A DNA stretch of 64,000 bases, taken from assembly GCF_009758015.1 (NCBI RefSeq), contig NZ_WSEL01000009.1, positions 2,157,501-2,221,500 on the forward strand, written 5' to 3'. This DNA comes from Ramlibacter pinisoli. GTDB taxonomy: Bacteria > Pseudomonadota > Gammaproteobacteria > Burkholderiales > Burkholderiaceae_C. Within the stretch, counting starts at the first letter, position 1. The number at the start of each line of letters is the position of its first letter. The notes beneath the pieces are model-generated. The model saw only the letters and a program-made list of their open reading frames with translations. It had not been told where the DNA came from and made no database searches. Shown one piece after another: positions 55,539 to 64,000 of the stretch. A program made the position numbers and the translations under genes.

Positions 55539-56213
55539 TCAGGCCAGCAGGCCGGGCAGCTCGTGCATCGCGGTGAACACCGCGCTGGCGCCGGCGGCGC
55601 GCAGGGCCCCGGGCGCATCGTGGCCGGCTTCCGGCGGGCTGTAGCCGAGCACCGTGGCGCCGGCAGCGACCCCGGCCGTGACGCCGGTCACCGTGTCCTC
55701 CACCACCAGGCAGTGGCGCGGGTCGGCGCCCAGCGCGGCGGCGGCCGCCAGGTAGACGTCGGGCGCCGGCTTGGAGCGCGGCATCTCGTGGCCGCTGAAG
55801 ATGCGGCCCTCGAAGTACGGCATCAGGCCGCACTTGGCCAGCTGCAGCTCGACCTTGTAGCGGTCGGCGCCGCTGGCACAGGCGATGCGACCCTGCACCG
55901 CCGCGTGCACCCGGGCCACCGCGTCCGGCGCGCCGGCGATCGGCGTCAGGGCCGCCTCCAGCCGCTCATTGCGGCGGCGCCGGAACTCGACCAGCCAGTC
56001 GTCGGTGAGCGGCCGGCCGGTGCGCGACTCGATCAGGGCGCGCTCGTCCTTCACTGCCTTGCCGATGAACAGGCGCATGCACTCGTCGCGCGAGAGCGAC
56101 CAGCCGGCCTCCTCGAGCATGTCGCGCAGGACGCCGTTGGTGAGGGGCTCGCTGTCGACCAGCACGCCGTCGCAATCGAACAGGACGGCCTGGAAGCGGG
56201 AGGTGGTGGGCAT
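55539..56213 (-). CDS. HAD-family phosphatase (phosphoglycolate-phosphatase-like)
   Basis: 224 residues, class with a helical cap. Nucleophile and acid Asp13/Asp15 in FDCDGVLVDSEP, Thr/Ser region CASGADRYK, and SKPAPDVYLAAAAAL then VVEDTVTGVTAG complete the three HAD motifs. Cytosolic phosphatase for a small sugar phosphate; related to phosphoglycolate phosphatase or beta-phosphoglucomutase. Confidence 0.87.
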   Translation of the reverse strand: MPTTSRFQAVLFDCDGVLVDSEPLTNGVLRDMLEEAGWSLSRDECMRLFIGKAVKDERALIESRTGRPLTDDWLVEFRRRRNERLEAALTPIAGAPDAVARVHAAVQGRIACASGADRYKVELQLAKCGLMPYFEGRIFSGHEMPRSKPAPDVYLAAAAALGADPRHCLVVEDTVTGVTAGVAAGATVLGYSPPEAGHDAPGALRAAGASAVFTAMHELPGLLA

Positions 56214-56247
56214 GGGGCGGCGATGGTACCAAGCGGCCACGGCGGCC

Positions 56248-57108
56248 TCAGCCGAGCGCGCCGTCGATCGTGAACAGCACCCACTCCGGGCGCCGGTTGA
56301 AGCGCAGCGGCAGCACGCTGGTGCCCAGCCCGCTGGTGACCCAGGCGTGCATGCCGGCGTGCTCGATCCAGCCGTAGGCCCAGCTGCGCGGCGCAGCGCC
56401 CGGGACGATGAGCGCGCCGATGCCGGGCAGGGCGACCTGTCCGCCGTGGGTGTGGGCGGCCACGGCCAGTCCGGGCACCGCGTTCATGTCGAGCAGGCTG
56501 GCCGGGTCGTGCATCAGCACCAGCAGCTGCGCGCCGGGCGGCACCGCGGCCAGCGCCAGCGCCGGCTGCGAGTGGCCGGTGCTGTGGTCGCCGATGCCGG
56601 CCACCCAGAGGCCGGCATCGACCGCCCGCGCCTGGTTCTCCAGCACGACGATGCCGCGCTGCCGCAGCGCCGCCGCGACCGCCGGGCCGTCGTGATACCA
56701 GTCGTGGTTGCCCAGCACGGCATGCACGCCCAGCGGCGCACGCAGGCGCCCGAGGGCGGCGGCGATGGCCTCGGGCGCGAGGGCGCCACGGGCCGGGTCG
56801 CCGTCGCCGGCGACGAAGTCGCCCGCCAGCAGCACCAGGTCGGGTGCGGCGGCGTTGATGGCGTCGACGATGGCGCGTGCATGCCCGGGCGTCATCACGC
56901 CGCCGCGGCCCAGGTGCCAGTCGCCGGCCACGGCCACCCTCAGCGGCGGCCGCTGCCAGCCGGGCAGGTGCACCTCGACCTGGCGCTGCGCGACCCAGCG
57001 CGGCTCGATGCCGAACGACCAGGCGGCCAGCAGCAGCACGGCCGCCAGCGCGGCCCAGCGCAGCCGGCGGCGCGGTCGCGCGGCCTCAGCGGACGGCGCC
57101 GTCGACAT
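56248..57108 (-). CDS. Membrane-anchored metallophosphoesterase (YaeI-like)
   Basis: 286 residues with one N-terminal helix (LRWAALAAVLLLAAWSFG). Motifs AGDWHLGRGG, LLAGDFVAGD, LGNHDWY and AHTHGGQV make up the two-metal calcineurin-type site. The start ATG overlaps the YchJ gene by 23 bases. Related to UDP-diacylglucosamine- or cell-wall-related phosphoesterases. Substrate unknown. Confidence 0.87.
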   Translation of the reverse strand: MSTAPSAEAARPRRRLRWAALAAVLLLAAWSFGIEPRWVAQRQVEVHLPGWQRPPLRVAVAGDWHLGRGGVMTPGHARAIVDAINAAAPDLVLLAGDFVAGDGDPARGALAPEAIAAALGRLRAPLGVHAVLGNHDWYHDGPAVAAALRQRGIVVLENQARAVDAGLWVAGIGDHSTGHSQPALALAAVPPGAQLLVLMHDPASLLDMNAVPGLAVAAHTHGGQVALPGIGALIVPGAAPRSWAYGWIEHAGMHAWVTSGLGTSVLPLRFNRRPEWVLFTIDGALG

Positions 57109-57487
57109 AGAACCAGCGGCCGTCCTCGCGCACGAAGCGGCTGCGCTCGTGCAGGCGCCCGCCGCGCCCGGCGACGCGCCAGCGGGCGACGAACTCCACC
57201 TCGGCGTGGTCGGCATCCAGCAGCCGGTGCTCGCGCAACTCCAGCCCGAGCCAGCGGGTGCCGTCACCGGAGCGGACCTCGGCCGGCCGGGTGGACGGGT
57301 GCCAAGTGGCGGCCAGGTAGGCGTCGTCGCCGCGCGTGAAGGCGGTGTAGCGCGAGCGCATGAGCGCCTGCGCATCAGGCGCCGGGCGGCCGGCCAGGAT
57401 GGGGCCGCAGCACTGGTCGAACGCGAGCGGGCGGCCCCGGGCATCGGTGCGGCCGCAGGGGCAGGAGGCGGCGGGCGGCGTGCTCAC
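57086..57487 (-). CDS. YchJ/UPF0225 family protein
   Basis: 133 residues from GTG 57487, overlapping the acyl-CoA dehydrogenase stop by 4 bases. An N-terminal SEC-C-type CPCGR motif with further CCGP cysteines and a C-terminal HERSRFVREDGRWFYVDG mark the YchJ family. Role unknown; probably zinc-binding. The gene also overlaps the metallophosphoesterase start, an unusually tight packing. Confidence 0.85.
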   Translation of the reverse strand: MSTPPAASCPCGRTDARGRPLAFDQCCGPILAGRPAPDAQALMRSRYTAFTRGDDAYLAATWHPSTRPAEVRSGDGTRWLGLELREHRLLDADHAEVEFVARWRVAGRGGRLHERSRFVREDGRWFYVDGAVR

Positions 57488-58614
57488 GCCAGGGCGCGCT
57501 GGATGAGGATCTTCTGCACGTCGGACGTGCCCTCGTAGATCTGGCACACGCGCACGTCGCGCCAGATGCGCTCGACCGGGAAGTCGCTCACGTAGCCGTA
57601 GCCGCCCAGGGTCTGGATGGCTGCGCTGCAGACCTCCTCGGCCATCTCGCTGGCGAACAGCTTGGCCATGGCCGCCTCCTTCAGGCAGGGCCGGCCGGCG
57701 TCGCGCAGGCTGGCCGCGTGCCAGATCAGCTGCCGCGCCGCCTCCAGCCGGGTGGCGCAGTCGGCCAGCCGGAAGCCGACCGCCTGGTGGTTGAAGATGG
57801 CCGTGCCGAAGCTCTGCCGCTCCTTGGCGTAGGCCAGGGCCACCTCGAACGCGCTGCGGGCCATGCCCAGACTCTGCGCAGCGATGCCGATGCGCCCGCC
57901 TTCCAGCGCCGACAGGGCGATGCGGTAGCCCTCGCCCTCCTCGCCGATGCGGTGGTCGACCGGGATGCGGCAGCCGTCGAGGTTGATCTGCGCCGTGTCG
58001 CTGGAGTGCTGGCCGACCTTGTCCTCCAGCCGCGCCACGACGTAGCCGGGCGTGTCGGTCGGCACCACGAAGGCGCTCATGCCGCGCTTGCCGGCGCCCT
58101 TGTCGGTGACGGCGATGACGATGGCCAGCTGGCCGTTGCGCCCACTGGTGATGAACTGCTTGACGCCGTCGAGCACGTAGCTGTCGCCCTCGCGCCGGGC
58201 CGTGGTGCGCAGGGCCGAGGCATCGCTGCCCACGTGCGGCTCGGTCAGGCAGAACGCGCCCAGCAGGTCGCCACGGGCCAGCGGCACCAGCCAGCGCTGC
58301 TTCTGCGCCTCGCTGCCGTAACGCAGCAGGATGGCGTTGACCGGGCAGTTGGTGACGCTGATCGCGGTGCTGGTGCCGCCGTCACCGGCCGCAATCTCCT
58401 CCAGCACCAGGGCCAGTGTCACGTAATCGAGGCCGGCGCCACCATAGGCCTCGGGCACGCAGATGCCATAGGCGCCGAGCGCCGCCAGTCCCCGGTGCGC
58501 CTCGCGCGGGAAGGTGTGGTCGCGGTCCCATTGCGCCGCGTGCGGCCACAGCTGGTCGCGCGCGAACGCCCGGACGGCGTCGCGGATCATGTCCTGGTCG
58601 GGGGTGAGCAGCAT
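57484..58614 (-). CDS. Acyl-CoA dehydrogenase
   Basis: 376 residues. FAD- and acyl-CoA binding signatures LTEPHVGSDASALRTTA (~130) and QTLGGYGYVSDFPVERIWRDVRVCQIYEGTSDVQ (~330-365, with the catalytic base Glu in YEGTS, the short/medium-chain arrangement) are present. It oxidises a saturated acyl-CoA to an enoyl-CoA. 45 bases downstream of the SDR gene, in the branched-chain/leucine cluster. Confidence 0.92.
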   Translation of the reverse strand: MLLTPDQDMIRDAVRAFARDQLWPHAAQWDRDHTFPREAHRGLAALGAYGICVPEAYGGAGLDYVTLALVLEEIAAGDGGTSTAISVTNCPVNAILLRYGSEAQKQRWLVPLARGDLLGAFCLTEPHVGSDASALRTTARREGDSYVLDGVKQFITSGRNGQLAIVIAVTDKGAGKRGMSAFVVPTDTPGYVVARLEDKVGQHSSDTAQINLDGCRIPVDHRIGEEGEGYRIALSALEGGRIGIAAQSLGMARSAFEVALAYAKERQSFGTAIFNHQAVGFRLADCATRLEAARQLIWHAASLRDAGRPCLKEAAMAKLFASEMAEEVCSAAIQTLGGYGYVSDFPVERIWRDVRVCQIYEGTSDVQKILIQRALA

Positions 58615-58658
58615 GGAGGCAGTGGGGAGAGGTGGAAGGCCGTGCCGCGCTGGGCGGG

Positions 58659-59327
58659 CTACCAGCCCTGGAACGGCGTGCCGTCGTGGTCGAGGAAGGC
58701 GCCGCTCTGGCGCGGCGTGAGGGCGGTGATGGCCTTGCGCATGGCCGCGACGCTCTGCGCCGCGGTCAGCGGCGCGCCGGGGCCGCCCATGTCGGTCTGC
58801 ACCCAGCCCGGGCTCATGGCGACAAGGGTGGCGGCGGGGTAGTCGTGCCGCGCCGCGGCCACGGCCATGTTGAGGGCCGCCTTGCTCACCCGGTAGAGCC
58901 AGCCGAAGCTGGATGACGCGCCGGCGATCTGGCCCATGCCGCTGGTGATGCAGACCAAGCGGCCGCGCGCGGCCGCGACCAGCGGCGCCACCTGCGGGAT
59001 GACCTGCATCGCGCCCAGCACGTTGGTGTGCATCAGCCGGTCGAAGTCCTGCCGCGTCGGCGGCTCGACCGCGCCGGCGGTGCTGTAGACACCGGCCACG
59101 TACAGCGCCAGGTCGAGCTTCTCGCCATCGAGCGCCCGCCCCAGCTTGCCGGTGCTGGCCGGATCGGCGACGTCGAGCGGCAGCGCCTGCGCCCCCAGGC
59201 TCTCCAGCAGCCGCAGGCCCTGCTCGGAGCGCGCCGTGGCGATCACGCGTTCACCGGCCTGCCGGTACTGGCGCACGAACTCCAGGCCGATGCCGCGCGA
59301 GGCGCCGATGACGAGGGTGGTGCCCAT
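58659..59327 (-). CDS. Short-chain dehydrogenase/reductase
   Basis: 222 residues. Cofactor motif VIGASRGIGLEFVRQYRQAG at ~5-24, NVLG (residue ~95), and YRVSKAALN with Tyr and Lys of the catalytic triad. Atypically short C-terminus ends at FLDHDGTPFQGW. NAD(P)-dependent oxidoreductase in the fatty acid/leucine cluster; substrate unknown. Confidence 0.87.
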   Translation of the reverse strand: MGTTLVIGASRGIGLEFVRQYRQAGERVIATARSEQGLRLLESLGAQALPLDVADPASTGKLGRALDGEKLDLALYVAGVYSTAGAVEPPTRQDFDRLMHTNVLGAMQVIPQVAPLVAAARGRLVCITSGMGQIAGASSSFGWLYRVSKAALNMAVAAARHDYPAATLVAMSPGWVQTDMGGPGAPLTAAQSVAAMRKAITALTPRQSGAFLDHDGTPFQGW

Positions 59328-59336
59328 GACTGAAAC

Positions 59337-59452
59337 CTCCCGGACGCAGACGGCGCGGAAACATCGCAGAAGTCGCAGAACGAAAGGATCCGATTGGATC
59401 CCTTGCGCGTCTGCTGCGGAACTTCTGCGCCTTCTGTGGACGGGTGTCCGCC
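59337..59452. repeat. GCAGAAG-type intergenic repeat, copy 2
   Basis: Begins CTCCCGGACGC and ends GTCCGCC like the copy at 26010-26175, with internal CGCAGAAG and CTTCTGCG arms around the centre. It lies between the SDR and thiolase genes, abutting the thiolase stop codon. Confidence 0.5.
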
Positions 59453-60634
59453 TTACAGCAGCTCGAGCGCGACCGCCGTGCCTTCGCCGCCGCCGATGCA
59501 GAGGGTGGCGACGCCGCGCTTGCCGCCACGGGCCTTCAGCGCGTGCAGCAGCGTGACCATGATGCGGGCGCCGGACGCGCCGATGGGGTGGCCGAGCGCG
59601 CAGGCGCCGCCGTTCACGTTGACGATGTCGTGCGACACCTTCAGCTCCTCCATCAGGGCCATGGGCACGACGGCGAAGGCCTCGTTCACTTCCCACAGGT
59701 CAACGTCGGCCACTTTCCAGCCGGTCTTGGCGAGCAGCTTCTGGGTGGCGCCCACCGGTGCGGTGGTGAACCAGTTCGGCTCCTGCGCGTGCATGGCGTG
59801 GGCCACGATGCGCGCCAGCGGTTTGCAGCCCAGCCGCCTGGCGGTGCTCTCGGTCATCATCACCAGCGCCGCGGCGCCGTCGTTGATGCTGGAGCTGGAG
59901 GCGGCGGTGATGGTGCCGTCCTTCTTGAAGGCCGGCTTCAGTTGCGGGATCTTGTCGAGCTTGACTTTGCCCGGGCCCTCGTCGATCGCGATGACCGACT
60001 CGCCGGTGCGGCTCTTGACCGTGACCGGGGTGATCTCAGTGGCGAAGGCGCCCGACTCGGTGGCCTTCTTGGCCCGCTGCACGCTGGCGGTGGCGAAGGC
60101 GTCCTGGGCCTCGCGCGAGAACTTGTACTTGGCAGCGCACTCCTCGCCGAAGGTGCCCATGGAGCGGCCGGCCTCGTAGGCGTCCTCCAGGCCGTCGAGC
60201 ATCATGTGGTCGTAGACCTTGTCGTGGCCCATGCGGTAGCCGCCGCGGCCCTTGAGCAGCAGGTAGGGCGCATTGGTCATGCTCTCCATGCCGCCGGCGA
60301 CCATGACCTCGTGGCTGCCGGCCAGCAGCATGTCGTGGGCGAACATGGCGGCCTTCATGCCCGAGCCGCACATCTTGGACAGGGTGACGGCGCCGGCGCT
60401 CTTGGGCAGGCCGCCCTTGAACGCGGCCTGGCGGGCCGGGGCCTGGCCCTGGCCGGCCATCAGGCAGTTGCCGAACAGCACCTCGCCGACGGCGTCGCCG
60501 GGGATGCCGGCACGCTCGACGGCCGCCTTGATGGCGGCACCGCCGAGGTCGTGGGCGGACAGGGCGGAGAAGTCGCCCTGGAACGACCCCATCGGGGTGC
60601 GGGCGGCGCTGACGATGACGACGGATTCAGCCAT
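59453..60634 (-). CDS. Acetyl-CoA C-acetyltransferase (thiolase)
   Basis: 393 residues. Nucleophile Cys in KMCGSGMKA at ~88, His in VNGGACALGHPIGASGAR at ~350, and the second Cys in CIGGGEGTAVALEL near the end. AAAGGAG precedes ATG 60634. Condenses or cleaves acetoacetyl-CoA, fitting leucine degradation or the PHB route. It lies 88 bases downstream of the carbonic anhydrase on the same strand. Confidence 0.93.
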   Translation of the reverse strand: MAESVVIVSAARTPMGSFQGDFSALSAHDLGGAAIKAAVERAGIPGDAVGEVLFGNCLMAGQGQAPARQAAFKGGLPKSAGAVTLSKMCGSGMKAAMFAHDMLLAGSHEVMVAGGMESMTNAPYLLLKGRGGYRMGHDKVYDHMMLDGLEDAYEAGRSMGTFGEECAAKYKFSREAQDAFATASVQRAKKATESGAFATEITPVTVKSRTGESVIAIDEGPGKVKLDKIPQLKPAFKKDGTITAASSSSINDGAAALVMMTESTARRLGCKPLARIVAHAMHAQEPNWFTTAPVGATQKLLAKTGWKVADVDLWEVNEAFAVVPMALMEELKVSHDIVNVNGGACALGHPIGASGARIMVTLLHALKARGGKRGVATLCIGGGEGTAVALELL

Positions 60635-60722
60635 GGGGATGCTCCTTTGAGAATTCAGGATGGAATGATGAGCGTTCGGACGAGAACACGTCGGGCACGT
60701 GGCCGGCTTGGACGTTGTCCGC

Positions 60723-61379
60723 CTAGGTGCTGCGCGCGGCGGTGATCCGCGCGACAGCGGCGTGGTAGAGCGTGTCGAGCGACTCGGTGCTGGACACCGA
60801 CATGCCCAGGTCCTGCAGCAGGCCGTCGTGCACGCCGAACGCCCAGCCGTGGACGGTGACCTTCTGGCCCTTGGCCCACGCGTCGACCATGACGGTGCTG
60901 ACACTCACGTTGACCACCTGCTCGATCACGTTGAGGTCGACCAGGGCGTCGCCGCGCCGCTCGGGCGCCAGCTTCTCCAGCAGCACGCGGTGACGGTCGC
61001 GCACGTCCTGGATGTGGCGGATCCAGTTGTCGGCCAGGCCGATGCGGGTGCCGTGCAGCGCCGCCAGTACGCCGCCGCAGCCGTAGTGGCCCACCACCAT
61101 GATGTGCTCGACCTTGAGCATCTCCACCGCGAACTGGATGGCCGACAGCGCGTTCAGGTCGGAATGCACCACCACGTTGGCGACGTTGCGGTGGACGAAC
61201 ACCTCGCCCGGCTCCAGCCCGGTGATCTGGTTGGCGGGCACCCGGCTGTCGCTGCAGCCGATCCACATGAACTTGGGCTGCTGCTGCTTGACCAGGCCGC
61301 TGAAGAAGCCGGGGCGGGTGCGCTCCATCTCGGCGGCCCAGGCCCGGTTGTGCGAGAACAGGTCGGCGATGGCGGTCAT
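60723..61379 (-). CDS. can: Beta-type carbonic anhydrase
   Basis: 218 residues. Zinc ligands Cys42, His98 and Cys101 with Asp44-Arg46 dyad (CSDSR, then GHYGCGG). Converts CO2 and bicarbonate. In the leucine-degradation context it could supply bicarbonate for a carboxylase, although no carboxylase gene is in the window. Neighbours: IVD upstream and thiolase downstream, same strand. Confidence 0.92.
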   Translation of the reverse strand: MTAIADLFSHNRAWAAEMERTRPGFFSGLVKQQQPKFMWIGCSDSRVPANQITGLEPGEVFVHRNVANVVVHSDLNALSAIQFAVEMLKVEHIMVVGHYGCGGVLAALHGTRIGLADNWIRHIQDVRDRHRVLLEKLAPERRGDALVDLNVIEQVVNVSVSTVMVDAWAKGQKVTVHGWAFGVHDGLLQDLGMSVSSTESLDTLYHAAVARITAARST

Positions 61380-61417
61380 GAGCCGATTTTCGTCCAGGCT
61401 GCGCTACGCACGAACAC

Positions 61418-62596
61418 CTACAGGGTTTCGGCGAACAGTTCGCGGCCGATCAGCATGCGCCGCACCTCGCTGGTGCCGGCGCCGATCTCGTACAGCTTGG
61501 CGTCGCGCCATAGCCGGCCCAGCGGGTAGTCGTTGATGTAGCCGTTGCCGCCGTGGATCTGGATGCCCTCGCCGGCCATCCAGGTGGCCTTCTCGGCGCA
61601 CCACAGGATGACGGAGGCGCAGTCCTTGCGCACCTGGCGCACGTGCCCGGCGCCCAGCAGGTCGAGGTTCTTGCCCACCGTGTAGCAGAACGCGCGTCCC
61701 GCCTGCAGCGTGGTGTACATGTCGGCGACCTTGCCCTGGATGAGCTGGAACTCGCCGATGCTCTGGCCGAACTGCTTGCGCTCGTGGATGTAGGGCACCA
61801 CGTTGTCCATCACCGCCTGCATGATGCCGACCGGCCCGGCCGCGAGCACCGCGCGCTCGTAGTCCAGGCCGCTCATCAGCACCTTGGCGCCACCGTTGAG
61901 CGTGCCCAGCACGTTCCCGGCCGGCACCTCGACGTCCTGGAATACCAGCTCGCCGGTGTGGCTGCCGCGCATGCCCAGCTTGTCGAGCTTCTGCGCGACC
62001 GAGAAGCCCTTCATGCCCTTCTCGACCAGGAAGGCGGTGACGCCGCGCGCGCCCAGCTCGGGCTCGGTCTTGGCGTAGACCACCAGCGTGTCGGCGTCGG
62101 GGCCGTTGGTGATCCACATCTTGCTGCCGTTGAGCAGGTAGTAGCCGCCCTTGTCCTGGGCCTTGAGCTGCATCGAGATGACGTCGCTGCCGGCGCCCGG
62201 CTCGCTCATGGCCAGCGCACCGACATGCTCGCCGGAGATCAGCCGGGGCAGGTACTTGCGCCGCTGGTCGTCGGTGCCGTTGCGCTTGATCTGGTTGACG
62301 CAGAGGTTGGAATGGGCGCCGTACGACAGCCCCACCGAGGCCGAGGCGCGCGAGATCTCCTCCATCGCGATCATGTGGGCCAGGTAGCCCATGTTCGCGC
62401 CGCCGTATTCCTCGGGCACGGTGATGCCCAGCACGCCCAGCTCGCCCATCTTGCGCCACAGGTCCATCGGGAACTGGTCGCTGCTGTCGATGGCGGCCGC
62501 CCGCGGCGCGATCTCGGCCTGGGCGAAGGAGCGCACGGCATCGCGCAGCGCGTCGATGTCCTCGCCCAGCTGGAAGTTCAGGCCTGGCAGGTCCAT
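61418..62596 (-). CDS. ivd: Isovaleryl-CoA dehydrogenase (LiuA-type)
   Basis: 392 residues. [22 protein letters not shown] and [19 protein letters not shown] are acyl-CoA dehydrogenase signatures. The catalytic base is shifted: [19 protein letters not shown] carries Glu at the isovaleryl-CoA type position, while the C-terminal region reads [10 protein letters not shown], without the usual YEGT. It makes 3-methylcrotonyl-CoA from isovaleryl-CoA in leucine catabolism. Confidence 0.92.
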   Translation of the reverse strand: MDLPGLNFQLGEDIDALRDAVRSFAQAEIAPRAAAIDSSDQFPMDLWRKMGELGVLGITVPEEYGGANMGYLAHMIAMEEISRASASVGLSYGAHSNLCVNQIKRNGTDDQRRKYLPRLISGEHVGALAMSEPGAGSDVISMQLKAQDKGGYYLLNGSKMWITNGPDADTLVVYAKTEPELGARGVTAFLVEKGMKGFSVAQKLDKLGMRGSHTGELVFQDVEVPAGNVLGTLNGGAKVLMSGLDYERAVLAAGPVGIMQAVMDNVVPYIHERKQFGQSIGEFQLIQGKVADMYTTLQAGRAFCYTVGKNLDLLGAGHVRQVRKDCASVILWCAEKATWMAGEGIQIHGGNGYINDYPLGRLWRDAKLYEIGAGTSEVRRMLIGRELFAETL

Positions 62597-62604
62597 GGTG
62601 TCTC

Positions 62605-63066
62605 CTAGTGCTTGATGTCGTCGCGGCCGGCGATCGCCATGAGGGTGGTGCTCATGGTGGCCACCAGCTTCTCGCGGCCGTCGTCGATCGCGTAGGCGCG
62701 TCCTTCGACCACCGTGATGGTGCGCCCCGGCTTGACCACCGTGCCGACCATGCGGAAGCGCTGGCCGCGGGCGGGGGCGACGAAGTTGATCTTGTATTCG
62801 ATGCTCAGCACGCCGACGTCGGCCGGCATCAGCGTGGAGCCGGCATAGCCGCAGGCCGAGTCGAGCGCCGCGCCGACGATGCCGCCGTGCAGGAAGCCGT
62901 GCTGCTGGGTCAGGTGGGCCGCATAGGGCAGCTGGACCTCGACCTCGCCGGGCTCGACGCGGGCCAGGCTGGCGCCCAGCGTGGCCATGGCGGACTGGCG
63001 CTCGAAGCTGGCGCGCACGCGCTCGGCGAAGGCGGCGTCGGCGGGCTGGAAATCGGTGGTCGGCAT
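62605..63066 (-). CDS. PaaI-type hot dog thioesterase
   Basis: 153 residues. [23 protein letters not shown] contains the HGG motif with the catalytic aspartate, and [23 protein letters not shown] follows. Cleaves an acyl-CoA. It opens the minus-strand ivd cluster just downstream of an operator-like sequence and 8 bases before ivd. Confidence 0.85.
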   Translation of the reverse strand: MPTTDFQPADAAFAERVRASFERQSAMATLGASLARVEPGEVEVQLPYAAHLTQQHGFLHGGIVGAALDSACGYAGSTLMPADVGVLSIEYKINFVAPARGQRFRMVGTVVKPGRTITVVEGRAYAIDDGREKLVATMSTTLMAIAGRDDIKH

Positions 63067-63092
63067 GGACGCGTGCGGGAGGGTTGGGAATT

Positions 63093-63112
63093 GACGTTTA
63101 CGTCAACGTCAA
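63093..63112. promoter_or_regulatory. LiuR-type operator, copy 1
   Basis: GACGTTTACGTCAACGTCAA, an imperfect palindrome between the merR gene end and the thioesterase start. The same 20 bases occur at 63628. The TTGACG on either side can serve as -35, as usual for MerR-family operators. Confidence 0.65.
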
Positions 63113-63538
63113 TCATACCTGCCGGGCCGCGGCCTTGTCGCGCGGGGCCTTCTCCAGCCGGCTGAGCAGCGCGCGCGCCTCCTTCTCGTGCACCTTCACC
63201 TCGTCGAGGTTGGCCTGCAGGTCGGCCATCTGTTCCTCTAGCTGGTGGCGGTGCTGCGCCAGGATGGCCAGGAACTTCTTGAGCTGCGGCCCGGTGTCGC
63301 GCGGGCTGTCGTACATGTCGATGATCTCGCGCGCCTCCGACAGCGACAGCCCGAGCCGCTTGGCCCGCAGGGTGAGCTTGAGCCGGGTGCGGTCGCGCGC
63401 GCTGTAGACGCGGTTGCGGCCGCCCGGGCCGGACCGCTCGGGCTGCAGCAGCCCCATGTCCTCGTAGAAGCGCATGGCGCGCGTGGTGAGGTCGAATTCG
63501 CGCGCGAGGTCGCTGATGGTGTAGGTCGTGGTCGCCAT
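63113..63538 (-). CDS. liuR: MerR-family regulator, LiuR-like
   Basis: 141 residues from ATG 63538. N-terminal helix-turn-helix (YTISDLAREFDLTTRAMRFYEDMGLLQPER, cited in part as TTRAMRFYEDMGLL), then a coiled-coil dimer helix (LKKFLAILAQHRHQLEEQMADLQANL). No metal-binding cysteines. Position before ivd and two operator copies suggest LiuR, the leucine-degradation regulator. Confidence 0.85.
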   Translation of the reverse strand: MATTTYTISDLAREFDLTTRAMRFYEDMGLLQPERSGPGGRNRVYSARDRTRLKLTLRAKRLGLSLSEAREIIDMYDSPRDTGPQLKKFLAILAQHRHQLEEQMADLQANLDEVKVHEKEARALLSRLEKAPRDKAAARQV

Positions 63539-63627
63539 GGAAGACCGGAGGAGCAAGCGGATGGATGTGCGGGACAGCGGGAACGGGCGCGGCCGCGGGG
63601 CACGCCTAGAATGGCGCGATTACAGCT

Positions 63628-63647
63628 GACGTTTACGTCAACGTCAA
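63628..63647. promoter_or_regulatory. LiuR-type operator, copy 2
   Basis: The identical 20-base sequence as at 63093, placed 90 bases upstream of the merR ATG and 34 bases before the divergent MBL-fold gene. It may give auto-regulation and control of that gene. Confidence 0.65.
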
Positions 63648-63680
63648 ACCGCAGTTGCCTGGCTCACGCCCTCCCCCCGC

Positions 63681-64000
63681 ATGAACTCCCTAGAAGCCCA
63701 GCTCACCTATCCCCTGGGCGATGCGCTGCCGTCGCCGGGCCAGACCCTGGAGGTCGCGCCCGGCGTGCGCTGGATCCGGATGGCGCTGCCGTTCGCGCTC
63801 GACCACATCAACCTCTGGCTGCTGCGCGACCGGCTCGACGGCCGCGAGGGCTGGACCGTGGTGGACTGCTGCATCACGCGCGACGAGTCCAAGGCGCAGT
63901 GGGAGCAGGTGTTCGCCTCCTCTCTGGACGGTCTGCCCGTCCTGCGCGTGCTCGTCACCCACATGCACCCGGACCACATCGGCCTGGCGCACTGGCTGTG
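63681..64000 (+). CDS. Metallo-beta-lactamase-fold hydrolase, N-terminal part (3' cut by window end)
   Basis: Only the first 106 residues are present: MNSLEAQLTYPLGDALPSPG..., then VTHMHPDHIGLA with the zinc motif HMHPDH. No signal peptide. Divergent from the LiuR gene and located by its second operator, so it probably belongs to the leucine regulon. Confidence 0.85.
   Translation, partial: MNSLEAQLTYPLGDALPSPGQTLEVAPGVRWIRMALPFALDHINLWLLRDRLDGREGWTVVDCCITRDESKAQWEQVFASSLDGLPVLRVLVTHMHPDHIGLAHWL

Overview
High-GC bacterial chromosome segment. Gene content (several orphan Bug-family tripartite-tricarboxylate receptors, RdgC, Liv and NitT/TauT-type ABC importers, a leucine-degradation cluster with a MerR regulator, a phasin-like protein) and codon use point to a betaproteobacterium of the order Burkholderiales, most likely Comamonadaceae. 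This is an inference from content; no rRNA or other taxonomic marker lies in the window. I saw no tRNA, rRNA, CRISPR array, insertion sequence or prophage. Coding density is very high and many gene pairs overlap by 4 bases (ATGA or GTGA).

Layout. 1-3.5 kb: the end of an aromatic amino acid (histidine) ammonia-lyase followed by a NitT/TauT-type importer. 3.5-6.1 kb: two secreted low-complexity proteins sharing a C-terminal PELRPEFL tail, one with natural Gly4Ser repeats, plus small hypotheticals. 6.3-7.2 kb: rdgC. 7.3-10.9 kb: two Bug receptors around a GntR/HutC-type regulator, with an amidohydrolase. 11-12 kb: small membrane and ankyrin proteins. 12-20.2 kb: a Liv-type importer in which the second permease and both ATPases are fused in one 847-residue chain, divergent from an NTF2-like / polysaccharide deacetylase / amidase / GntR operon, with a candidate operator between. 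20-32 kb: mixed metabolic and envelope genes, including a predicted lipoprotein with a LOG-family fold. 32.4-41.6 kb: one long minus-strand run of cupin, metallo-beta-lactamase-fold enzyme, two ABC permeases, ATPase, binding protein, FAH-family enzyme and two acyl-CoA ligases, which looks like uptake and CoA-dependent breakdown of an organic acid.

42-46.4 kb: a D-tartrate-dehydratase-like enolase-superfamily gene, divergent from a protein with a C-terminal TIR-like domain of the CAP12/Pycsar type (the best candidate for an undescribed defence or signalling protein here), another Bug receptor and a Mut7-C protein. 47.8-55.5 kb: universal stress protein, TerC, two TctD/TctE-type two-component systems flanking tctBA (no tctC), and five copies of TGTCG at exact 11-bp spacing upstream of terC. 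55.5-57.5 kb: HAD phosphatase, metallophosphoesterase, YchJ.

57.5-64 kb: a branched-chain/leucine catabolic cluster (two acyl-CoA dehydrogenases including isovaleryl-CoA dehydrogenase, thiolase, SDR, carbonic anhydrase, thioesterase) with a MerR-family LiuR-like regulator whose gene is bracketed by two copies of the same 20-bp operator-like sequence. The window ends inside a metallo-beta-lactamase-fold gene.
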